A DNA stretch of 7,452 nt from positions 1 to 7,452 of the forward strand of contig JALWNR010000109.1 in assembly GCA_027083715.1 (NCBI GenBank). The letters run 5' to 3'. This document shows positions 1 to 6,369 of this stretch, piece by piece (within the stretch, counting starts at the first letter, position 1; each line of letters starts with the position of its first letter). A program made the translations under genes and the position numbers. The stretch is from Bacteroidales bacterium (GTDB taxonomy: Bacteria > Bacteroidota > Bacteroidia > Bacteroidales > NBLH01). The notes below the pieces were generated by a model that was not told the origin of the DNA, ran no database searches, and was given only the letters and a program-made list of their open reading frames with translations.

Positions 1-3000
1 TTTTGGAAACCCAAGCCAATAACCCCGGAGGTGATTTATATTTTAATTTAGGATACATTTCGGAAGATATTCTTAAAGATACCCGTAAAAGCTTTGAAAA
101 CGGACTACCGGTAACAGCTGACGGAGACCTGGTAGATACAACTGTTTGGGGGCGTATTCCTTTGCAGCAATCTTTGGTAAATGCTTTTGACAATGACCCC
201 GCAGCCAGAGTATTTCAGGATGTTGGTTTGGATGGTTTAAGCAGCGAACAGGAAAGAAGCTTTTTTGCCGATTATTTAGAGCAAGTTTCAAATACTTTCG
301 GAGCAGGAAGCCAAGCTTATTTAAAAGCTCAAAAAGACCCATCAAGCGATGATTATCATTTTTTTAGAGGCTCTGATTATGATAATCAAAATGTAAAAAT
401 TCTTGATCGCTATAAATATTATAATGGTTTGGAAGGAAATTCTCCTACAGCCGAGCAATCACCGGAGCCCTATCCTACTACGGCAACATTACTTCCCGAT
501 GTAGAAGATATTAATCAAGACAATACTCTGAATGAAGAAGAAACTTATTTTCAGTATAAGGTAAGCATCCGACCCGAAGATATGGAGGTAGGTAAAAATT
601 ATATTGCGGATATTAGAGAAGCTACTGTTTCAAGGCAAGATATGCCGGATACAATCATTAAATGGTATTTATTTAAAATCCCTATATATAAACCACAACA
701 AAAAATAGGTCCGATTTCCGATTTTCGTTCCATCCGTTTTATGCGTTTATTTTTACGTGATTTTAGCGAAAGCATTGTTTTACGATTTGCACGCCTTGAT
801 TTGGTAAGAAGTGAATGGCGTACATATCGTGATAACATAACACAAGGTACAGAAGGTACTACTTATCCGCAAACCGAAGATGAAGGTTATGATGTTTCTG
901 TGGTGAGCATTGAAGAAAATGGTTCACGAGTACCTGTTAACTATGTTCTACCGCCGGGTATATCTAGGGTAACCGACCCTACAAATCCTTATTTAAGACA
1001 ATTAAACGAGCAGTCAATTTCTATGCGTGTTGCAAATTTGAACGATGGCGATTCTAAAGCTGCCTATAAGAATATAAATATTGATATTCGACAATATAAA
1101 CGCTTGCAAATGGAAGTACATGCCGAAGCTTTAATAGATGATGTACTTGAAGACGATGAGCTCTCTGTTTTTATAAGAATAGGTTCGGATTTTAAGCAAA
1201 ATTATTATGAATATGAAATTCCTGTAAAATTAACGCCTTACCGTTCTAATTATAATAATGACTCAGAAGCAGATCGCTTATTGGTTTGGCCTGCTGATAA
1301 TCGAATTGATTTTGAACTCGAACTTTTACAACTTGTAAAAGAAATGCGAAATAATGCTATGCGCAAATCAGGCTCAAATGTTGAATTAATTACTCCTTTT
1401 GTACAATATCTGGACGATAATAACATTCCCGTTGATATTACTGCAAGTAAGGGACGAAAAGTTGTAGTTGTCGGAAATCCAAATTTAAGCAATATTAAAG
1501 CGGTAATGATTGGCGTTAGAAATCCTGCAAGACAAAATAATCCAATTCCTGACGATGGTTTACCAAAATCAGGCTTGGTTTGGATGAATGAATTGCGTGT
1601 TACTGATTTCAGACAAAACGGCGGTTGGGCTTCAAATATGCGAGTAAGTACAAAACTTGCTGATTTAGGTAGTTTTACAATATCAGGTCATACAAGTAAA
1701 AGTGGTTTTGGAAGTTTAGAAGATAAAATAAACGATCGTCAATTAGAGGACCGTTACTCTTATGATTTAGCTACAAATTTAGAATTAGGAAAATTTTTCC
1801 CGAAAAAGAATAGAGTCCGCATTCCTTTGTTTTTTAGTTATGGTGAGAATGTAAAAAGTCCGCTCTACAATCCGTTAGATCCTGATATTTTATTAAAAAC
1901 AACATTGTCTAATCCCGAAATGTCGCCAATAGAAAAAGATTCAATCCAGAAAATTGTTTTGGATTATGTACGGCGTAAGAGTTTTAATATAACCAACTTT
2001 AAAATTGAAGGTAATCCGGCACGTTTACAAGGCAAAAAGAAACCCTTTTATCATATTTCCAATTTCTCGGCAAGTTTTGCTTACAACGAAATATATTCAA
2101 GAAACATTAAGACCCAATACAGTATTACAAAAAATCATGCAGGCTCATTTGCTTATGTATTTAATAATCGACCCAAAAGTTATACGCCTTTCAGAAAAGT
2201 TAAACTCTTTAAAAACAATGCACTTAAACTCATTCGCGATTTTAACTTTTACTTGATGCCTACCATGTTTTCGTTCCGAACAGATATGGTACGTAAGTAT
2301 CAGGAAAATTTAATTAGAAATATTACTGATGCTAATGCGCTAATAACTCCTACATATAAAAAAGATTTTACTTGGCGCAGAAGCTATGATTTAAAATACA
2401 GCCTGACAAAAGCTTTAAAATTTCAATATACTGCGCAAAATACAGCCAGAATTGATGAACCTTACGGTTCAATGAATCCGAATGATCCTGATTACAATCA
2501 AAAACGAGATACTTTATGGCAAAATATTTTGTCATTTGGACGAAACACCAACTTTAATCATCAAATTATTGCCAGCTACAATATACCTATTTCAAAAATT
2601 CCTCTTTTAACATGGACATCTGCAACAGCAAGATATAAAGCAACTTATAATTGGGCTACAGGTCCACAAACCGGTGATATTCAGTTAGGAAATAAACTTT
2701 CTAATTCAAACACGATTCAATTAAACGGACAGCTGAATTTTAACAAAATCTACAGCAAAATTCCTTATTTGAAAAAACTTAGCCAACGAATGAGGAGTGG
2801 TGCAAAAAAAGAAATAAAATACAGAGAAATTACTTTTAAAAAAGAAAACCTGCGTTTTAAAAAAGATATTGGCAAATCCATTATTCATAATTTAAATACA
2901 GAAAATATAAGTATAAAAGTTACTGATGAAAACGGTCAGGAAATTAAGGGAGAATTGATTGTTGTAAACAAAAATAAAGTAAAGTTTCGAGCAACAGACA

Positions 3001-4496
3001 ATTACCGCAATGCCACAGCTGTTGTTACTGGAAAAAAGGAAATCCATGATAATTTTTTACGTGCATTGGGAGATAATTTAGCTTATTTTGTCATTGGCTT
3101 GAAAAATATAACCATTACTTATGAATACGGCGGTGGTACAATACTACCCGGTTATTTGCCGCAAACACAATATTTTGGATTAAAAGAAACAAATGGAGTA
3201 ATGGCACCCGGCTTAGCATTTATTACAGGCTGGCAGGATGTTAATTTTGCTCGATATGCAACTGATAACGGGTGGGTAACAACCGATTCACTACAAACAT
3301 CGCCCTATGTGATGACTAATACTGAAAAAATTAATATAAAAGCCAGTTTAGAACCCATAAAAGGTTTAAAAATAGATATCTTGGCATTTAGAAATTCTTC
3401 TAATTCCAGAAATGAGTTTTGGATTGCCGATCAAAACGGAGTATTTAATCCACATAACCGTTTATTTACAGGAAATTTCAGCATTTCCATCTTAAGCCTG
3501 AATACTTCATTTAAAAAGTATGGAACCAATTATTTTTCAGAAGTTTATGAAACATTTAAGAATAATCGTTTTGATGTTGCATGGCGATTGGCAAGAGAAA
3601 GAAATGCTGCTCGCTTGCCGGGAAGCCCTCAATATGACATCAACGAGCCAAATATAGACCCTATAACAGGTGCAATTATTAACGATGGTTACCCGAATGG
3701 ATATTCAGCGCTTTCGCAAGAAGTATTGATACCTGCATTTTTAGCAGCATATACCGGAAAATCGGTAAATAAAGTTGATGCAAGTCCTTTTCCAAAAATA
3801 CCTATGCCTAACTGGCGTATAAATTATAATGTACCTGAATTTACTTCTATTATTAAAACCTTCAACATCAGTCATGCATATCAATCTACCTATAATATTG
3901 GTTCGTATAATACCAACGCATTTTTTAACTGGGATGAACAAGCATATGATGGTTATAGTTGGACAAGAGATAATACAAACGGTTTGTTTATTCCCGAACA
4001 AGAAATTGCAACAGTATCTATTACCGAAGGTTTTAATCCGCTGTTTAGTGCTGATGTTACTTGGGTTTCTAACCTAAATACAAAATTAGAATATCGTAGG
4101 GGGAGAACCCTTACATTAAGTTTTTCAAATAATCAACTTATTGATTTGATTACTTCTGAAACTATTATTGGAGCAGGTTATCGTTTTGATCAACTTCCTA
4201 TTATTATAAAAACACGTAATAATCAGCAAAAGTTTCAAAGTGATTTGAATTTACGAGCCGATTTTTCATATATGAAAATGATGACCATTATTCGTAAACT
4301 AGAAGAAGGAGTAGATCAAATCACTGCAGGGCAAGATATAATGGGTATCCGGTTTTCTGCCAATTATGCATTAAACGAACGCTTTAATTTAACTGCATTC
4401 TATAATCAAGACATTAATGCTCCCAAAATATCTACTTCATTCCGTACCTCAAACATAAAATTTGGTGTAAGTGTAAGATTTTCATTGATTCCGTAA
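1..4496 (+). CDS. sprA: SprA, type IX secretion outer-membrane translocon (5'-truncated by window edge)
   Basis: SprA forms the very large outer-membrane beta-barrel through which type IX secretion cargo, including gliding adhesins where present, leaves the periplasm. The 1497 visible residues are roughly the C-terminal 60% of a protein usually near 2400 residues. The frame is open from the first base, so the TTG at base 3 is an internal Leu codon and not a start. Family-like landmarks are NNPGGDLYFNLGYISEDILK at the beginning, LVWMNELRVTDF near residue 525, SYGENVKSPLYNPLDPDILL near 620, YGGGTILPGYLPQTQYFG near 1040 and FPKIPMPNWRINYN near 1262. Long stretches of alternating polar and hydrophobic residues rich in Tyr, Phe and Asn fit barrel strands. 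The chain ends in FGVSVRFSLIP, a plausible barrel-closing last strand. A Lys/Glu-rich segment at about residues 930-1015 is less strand-like and may be a soluble insert (inference). There is no frameshift or internal stop. The gene is followed after 126 bases by gcvH, an order I recall from other Bacteroidota. Confidence 0.95.
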   Translation, partial: LETQANNPGGDLYFNLGYISEDILKDTRKSFENGLPVTADGDLVDTTVWGRIPLQQSLVNAFDNDPAARVFQDVGLDGLSSEQERSFFADYLEQVSNTFGAGSQAYLKAQKDPSSDDYHFFRGSDYDNQNVKILDRYKYYNGLEGNSPTAEQSPEPYPTTATLLPDVEDINQDNTLNEEETYFQYKVSIRPEDMEVGKNYIADIREATVSRQDMPDTIIKWYLFKIPIYKPQQKIGPISDFRSIRFMRLFLRDFSESIVLRFARLDLVRSEWRTYRDNITQGTEGTTYPQTEDEGYDVSVVSIEENGSRVPVNYVLPPGISRVTDPTNPYLRQLNEQSISMRVANLNDGDSKAAYKNINIDIRQYKRLQMEVHAEALIDDVLEDDELSVFIRIGSDFKQNYYEYEIPVKLTPYRSNYNNDSEADRLLVWPADNRIDFELELLQLVKEMRNNAMRKSGSNVELITPFVQYLDDNNIPVDITASKGRKVVVVGNPNLSNIKAVMIGVRNPARQNNPIPDDGLPKSGLVWMNELRVTDFRQNGGWASNMRVSTKLADLGSFTISGHTSKSGFGSLEDKINDRQLEDRYSYDLATNLELGKFFPKKNRVRIPLFFSYGENVKSPLYNPLDPDILLKTTLSNPEMSPIEKDSIQKIVLDYVRRKSFNITNFKIEGNPARLQGKKKPFYHISNFSASFAYNEIYSRNIKTQYSITKNHAGSFAYVFNNRPKSYTPFRKVKLFKNNALKLIRDFNFYLMPTMFSFRTDMVRKYQENLIRNITDANALITPTYKKDFTWRRSYDLKYSLTKALKFQYTAQNTARIDEPYGSMNPNDPDYNQKRDTLWQNILSFGRNTNFNHQIIASYNIPISKIPLLTWTSATARYKATYNWATGPQTGDIQLGNKLSNSNTIQLNGQLNFNKIYSKIPYLKKLSQRMRSGAKKEIKYREITFKKENLRFKKDIGKSIIHNLNTENISIKVTDENGQEIKGELIVVNKNKVKFRATDNYRNATAVVTGKKEIHDNFLRALGDNLAYFVIGLKNITITYEYGGGTILPGYLPQTQYFGLKETNGVMAPGLAFITGWQDVNFARYATDNGWVTTDSLQTSPYVMTNTEKINIKASLEPIKGLKIDILAFRNSSNSRNEFWIADQNGVFNPHNRLFTGNFSISILSLNTSFKKYGTNYFSEVYETFKNNRFDVAWRLARERNAARLPGSPQYDINEPNIDPITGAIINDGYPNGYSALSQEVLIPAFLAAYTGKSVNKVDASPFPKIPMPNWRINYNVPEFTSIIKTFNISHAYQSTYNIGSYNTNAFFNWDEQAYDGYSWTRDNTNGLFIPEQEIATVSITEGFNPLFSADVTWVSNLNTKLEYRRGRTLTLSFSNNQLIDLITSETIIGAGYRFDQLPIIIKTRNNQQKFQSDLNLRADFSYMKMMTIIRKLEEGVDQITAGQDIMGIRFSANYALNERFNLTAFYNQDINAPKISTSFRTSNIKFGVSVRFSLIP

Positions 4497-4507
4497 AACA
4501 TGTTTTA
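4494..4507. repeat. 14-base perfect palindrome over the sprA stop codon
   Basis: TAAAACATGTTTTA is self-complementary and begins with the TAA stop codon of sprA. A second pairing, AAACAT (4496-4501) with ATGTTT (4511-4516), is also possible. It has no GC-rich stem and no clean T-run, so it is a poor intrinsic terminator. It could be a weak transcript-end structure, an operator between sprA and gcvH, or chance in AT-rich DNA. Confidence 0.3.
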
Positions 4508-4545
4508 AAAATGTTTAAATTTGTTAAAGATTTTTGCTCAAAAAT

Positions 4546-4576
4546 TTTGCAAGCCGGAAATTTCATTTTTACTTTG
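4546..4576 (+). promoter_or_regulatory. Putative Bacteroidota-type promoter for gcvH
   Basis: TTTG at 4546-4549 and TTACTTTG at 4569-4576 are separated by 19 bases. This resembles the Bacteroidota primary-sigma pattern of a -33 TTTG (or TTG) and a -7 TAnnTTTG, with one mismatch in the second element. Transcription would start around 4583 and give a leader of about 40 bases before the gcvH ATG. The pattern is short and the DNA is AT-rich, so chance occurrence is a real possibility. Read-through from sprA is the alternative. Confidence 0.35.
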
Positions 4577-4622
4577 TTTATTATTAATTCTTGTCAAATC
4601 TCACAATTTAATTGTTAAGAAA

Positions 4623-5003
4623 ATGAATATACCTGATAATTTAAAGTACACCAAAGACCATGAATGGTTAAAAGTTGATGGCGATGAAGCGTATATCGGT
4701 ATTACTGATTTTGCACAAGGCGAATTAGGTGATATTGTATTTGTAGAGATTGAAACTGAAGGCGAGCAACTTGCCAAAGAAGAAGTTTTCGGAACAATAG
4801 AAGCCGTTAAAACCGTATCGGACTTATACATGCCGGTAAGTGGTGAGGTTTTGGAAGTAAACGCAAAACTTGAAGATACTCCCGAAGTTATCAATCAAGA
4901 CCCTTATGGTGATGGTTGGTTAATAAAAATTAAATTGGAAAATACTTCAGAACTTGATAGTTTGCTGGATGCTGCTGCTTATAAAGAACAAATCAATGCT
5001 TAA
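4623..5003 (+). CDS. gcvH: Glycine cleavage system H protein
   Basis: GcvH is the small lipoyl carrier of the glycine cleavage complex. Its lipoyl arm takes the methylamine group from the P protein (GcvP), presents it to the T protein (GcvT) and is reoxidised by the L protein. The 126-residue product matches the usual length of about 125-130. It opens with the family signature [10 protein letters not shown] (residues 9-18), followed by [17 protein letters not shown] (26-42). The lipoylation site lies in [20 protein letters not shown], with Lys63 as the modified residue. [11 protein letters not shown] is the conserved C-terminal strand. The frame stays open upstream to a TTG at 4521, but the added 34 residues are not part of the family, so the ATG at 4623 is the start. 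It is preceded by A-rich sequence without a clear Shine-Dalgarno. No gcvT or gcvP lies within the window; this gene sits beside sprA and probably has its own promoter in the 126-base gap. Confidence 0.96.
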   Translation: MNIPDNLKYTKDHEWLKVDGDEAYIGITDFAQGELGDIVFVEIETEGEQLAKEEVFGTIEAVKTVSDLYMPVSGEVLEVNAKLEDTPEVINQDPYGDGWLIKIKLENTSELDSLLDAAAYKEQINA

Positions 5004-5006
5004 TAT

Positions 5007-5042
5007 AAAATAAAGCCCGACAATATTGTCAGGCTTTATTTT
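5007..5042. terminator. Bidirectional terminator between convergent gcvH and the NifX-like gene
   Basis: An 18-base left arm (5007-5024) is complementary to the right arm (5025-5042) apart from one position, so the hairpin core is AAAGCC(C/T)GACAA with A-tracts before and T-tracts after. The tip AATATT would open as a small loop. In the plus-strand RNA the odd position (5018/5031) is a C-A mismatch; in the minus-strand RNA it becomes a G-U wobble. The flanking A-run and T-run give a U-tract in both directions. It starts 3 bases after the gcvH stop and overlaps the stop codon of the minus-strand gene by one base, so it can end both transcripts. Confidence 0.85.
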
Positions 5043-5440
5043 TAATTGAAATGATGATGTCCACCATCACCATGCCCATGATGATGATTGTGATCATGGT
5101 CTCCATCATGATTGCATAAATTTTCATTACTTACCAAGCTTCCTTCCAGTAGTTCAATAACCAGATCTTTCGGGTTTTTTACTTCCGCACCCAAATATAC
5201 ATTAATACCATTTGCATTAAACAAGCCTACGGCTCTTTGTCCCATACCTCCTGCAATTATGTCAGTAACTTGCATATCTGCCAACCATTTAGGAAATGCT
5301 CCGGGAGTATGAACCGGTGGAGTATGCATTTCTTCTTTATCAATTTTATTATCTTTAATTTCATAGATAAAGAAATACTCAGGATGCCCAAAATGAGCAC
5401 TTAATAAGTTGTTTGTTACGGGTAATGCTATTCTTCTCAT
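5042..5440 (-). CDS. NifX/NifB-type iron-molybdenum cluster-binding-like protein with His-rich tail
   Basis: The 132-residue product looks like the dinitrogenase iron-molybdenum cofactor family (Pfam Nitro_FeMo-Co, PF02579), a small RNase H-like fold found in NifX, NafY, the NifB C-terminus and many stand-alone proteins outside nitrogen fixers. Evidence is the start RRIALPVTNNLLSAHFGHPE, with the HFGH motif at residues 16-19, and GGMGQRAVGLFNANGINVYL at 64-83, the typical GG-G-RA...G(I/V)-V region. Residues 109-132 form an extra tail with one Cys (109) and ten His out of 24, interspersed with Asp and Gly, which suggests a soft metal-binding appendage for Ni, Zn, Fe or Co (inference). No nif genes are present, so a direct nitrogenase role is unlikely; metal-cluster carriage or metal handling is more plausible. 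The ATG at 5438-5440 is preceded by A-rich DNA without a Shine-Dalgarno. The gene lies 140 bases downstream of the DUF3109 gene on the same strand. Confidence 0.85.
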   Translation of the reverse strand: MRRIALPVTNNLLSAHFGHPEYFFIYEIKDNKIDKEEMHTPPVHTPGAFPKWLADMQVTDIIAGGMGQRAVGLFNANGINVYLGAEVKNPKDLVIELLEGSLVSNENLCNHDGDHDHNHHHGHGDGGHHHFN

Positions 5441-5466
5441 TTTTTTAAATTTTTAATTTATTGATG

Positions 5467-5474
5467 CAAAGTAA
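5467..5474 (-). promoter_or_regulatory. Putative -7 element for the NifX-like gene
   Basis: The minus strand reads TTACTTTG here, one mismatch from the Bacteroidota -7 consensus TAnnTTTG. It ends 26 bases before the ATG, giving a leader of about 20 bases. The matching -33 element is weak: a TTTA-like stretch about 20 bases upstream (near 5494-5497) is the best candidate. The 8-mer is identical to the one proposed before gcvH. Confidence 0.33.
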
Positions 5475-5580
5475 CAGATATCTTCGATAAAATTAAATAT
5501 TCTACAACATAAGAAAAACTAATAATCCTCACTACTTATTGCTTGCCAGAAAACAGCCTTTGGTATGAAAACGTCAATGA

Positions 5581-6162
5581 TTACTTATCAAGATTCGCTT
5601 TTTTAAGTTCTTTGGCTACCAATTCCAGATTATTATACCATTCCTTTCCAAATTTTTGCTCCAATGGTTTTTTTAAAAATCGGTAAACCGGAACATTTAA
5701 TTCATTTCCGTTTGCAACTGCAGGTTTACAAATGTCCCAACGATCATAGTTTACTGCATCAAATTTAATAAACTTTTTTACCCTTACGGGATACAAATAA
5801 CAAGAAATTGGTTTTCTGAAAGTAGTTGCTCCGGCAAAATAAGCTTTTTCAATCCCGCACAAAGCAATATCGCCATCAAAAACGGCATAAGCACATTCTA
5901 CATTATTTATCAATGGAGTTACGTATTCACTATCCCAATCAATAACATAAACTCCTTGCTCTTCAATTGCTTTTCTACCTTCTTCGCGCAAATAAGGGAA
6001 AATTTTTTCAATATCTTTTTCAAGGAGTTTTATTTCTTTTTTTTCTAGCGGAGCACCAGAATCACCTTCTACACAACAAATTCCTTTGCATTTTTTCAAA
6101 TCGCAAACAAATTTTTTGTCAATTAAATCACGACTAATTATTGTTTTGCCTATTTCAATCAC
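5581..6162 (-). CDS. DUF3109 family cysteine-rich protein, function unknown
   Basis: The 193-residue product has the hallmarks of the DUF3109 family common in Bacteroidota. The N-terminal segment FVCDLKKCKGICCVEGDSGA (18-37) carries C-x4-C-x3-CC (Cys20, 25, 29, 30), and four further cysteines follow at 90, 102, 121 and 145, the last two in KPISCYLYPVRV and DRWDICKP. Eight conserved-looking cysteines, with a CC pair reminiscent of the YkgJ-type CxxCxxCC domain, suggest binding of Fe-S or zinc. No catalytic role is established and I assign none. There is no signal peptide or membrane segment, so it is probably cytoplasmic. The start is GTG at 6160-6162: the frame is closed upstream at 6181-6183 with no ATG between, and starting here gives the expected IEIGKTIISRDLIDKKF beginning. 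Its gaps to the neighbours (140 and 207 bases) argue for its own transcript. Confidence 0.85.
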   Translation of the reverse strand: MIEIGKTIISRDLIDKKFVCDLKKCKGICCVEGDSGAPLEKKEIKLLEKDIEKIFPYLREEGRKAIEEQGVYVIDWDSEYVTPLINNVECAYAVFDGDIALCGIEKAYFAGATTFRKPISCYLYPVRVKKFIKFDAVNYDRWDICKPAVANGNELNVPVYRFLKKPLEQKFGKEWYNNLELVAKELKKANLDK

Positions 6163-6188
6163 TTTTCTAAAATATAAAAATTAATCCG

Positions 6189-6196
6189 CAAAATTA
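6189..6196 (-). promoter_or_regulatory. Putative -7 element for the DUF3109 gene
   Basis: The minus strand reads TAATTTTG, a full match to the Bacteroidota -7 consensus TAnnTTTG. It ends 26 bases before the GTG start, the same distance as the element proposed for the NifX-like gene. I found no good TTTG -33 element at the expected spacing, so support is partial. Confidence 0.35.
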
Positions 6197-6251
6197 AAAC
6201 TTTGTCTCTCTTATTTAATATAATTTGTGTTTGTCTATAAAATCATCAATG

Positions 6252-6266
6252 CTTACTTTAAGTAAG
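6252..6266. repeat. 15-base inverted repeat CTTACTT-T-AAGTAAG
   Basis: Two perfect 7-base arms flank a single central base. In plus-strand RNA a short stem would be followed by ATTTTTTT, which is terminator-like, but no plus-strand gene ends here. As duplex DNA it has the symmetry of a dimeric regulator site, about 55 bases upstream of the proposed DUF3109 -7 element, although nothing in the window names a regulator. Chance is possible in AT-rich DNA. Confidence 0.35.
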
Positions 6267-6291
6267 ATTTTTTTAATTTATTTAACCGTAC

Positions 6292-6350
6292 TCAGCTCTC
6301 TAATAGTAAGCAGCTAATTGATGACCGAAAGCTTTTAACAAAAGAGCTGA
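6292..6350. repeat. Inverted repeat TCAGCTCT ... AGAGCTGA with 43-base interior
   Basis: The perfect 8-base arms at 6292-6299 and 6343-6350 could close a stem around a 43-base interior. The interior itself contains AGC-rich words, including the palindrome AAAGCTTT at 6328-6335 and GCAGCT at 6310-6315. It begins about 20 bases after the gpmI stop in the gpmI transcript. It may be a 3' UTR structure or a degenerate copy of a short intergenic repeat. It is not a canonical terminator because no T-run follows on either strand. Confidence 0.4.
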
Positions 6351-6369
6351 CATTATGGACACGCACGAT

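Larger units (their letters stand above)
6163..6369. other. 207-base intergenic region between gpmI and the DUF3109 gene
   Basis: This is the longest non-coding stretch in the window. It lies downstream of the gpmI stop and upstream of the DUF3109 GTG. The left third is AT-rich and carries the putative DUF3109 promoter. The middle and right hold two inverted repeats, listed separately. No convincing intrinsic terminator for gpmI is present: neither inverted repeat is followed by a U-tract in the minus-strand RNA. No tRNA-like or protein-coding signal was found beyond very short open frames. Confidence 0.6.

Noticed and set aside
3..5. TTG at base 3 as a start codon for the long plus-strand gene
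   Set aside because: The protein begins in the middle of conserved SprA sequence, so the gene extends beyond the window's left edge and the TTG encodes Leu.
2005..2256. Alternative-frame open frame of 83 codons inside sprA, and similar ones near 3741-4077
   Set aside because: The SprA frame is uninterrupted and family-like throughout, and these overlapping frames have no start context or protein features.
4521..4622. A 34-residue hydrophobic N-terminal extension of GcvH from a TTG codon, resembling a signal peptide
   Set aside because: GcvH is cytoplasmic and the family starts at the position equivalent to the ATG at 4623. The extension is translated AT-rich intergenic DNA, and the likely promoter lies inside it.
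4601..4894. Minus-strand open frame of 97 codons antisense to gcvH
   Set aside because: It overlaps a well-identified gene, has no recognisable family features and has the Ser/Thr-rich composition typical of antisense shadows.
5045..5115. ATG/CAT-rich triplet run considered as a microsatellite or CRISPR-like repeat
   Set aside because: It encodes the His/Asp-rich tail of the NifX-like protein; the repetition comes from His codons and there are no regular spacers.
5112..5312. Plus-strand open frame of 66 codons antisense to the NifX-like gene
   Set aside because: It lies wholly inside a recognisable coding region on the other strand, has no motif of its own and is a shadow frame.
6304..6357. 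Short minus-strand open frame of 17 codons downstream of gpmI
   Set aside because: It is too short, has no ribosome-binding context and coincides with the AGC-rich inverted-repeat region, so repeat-derived or chance sequence is more likely than a gene.
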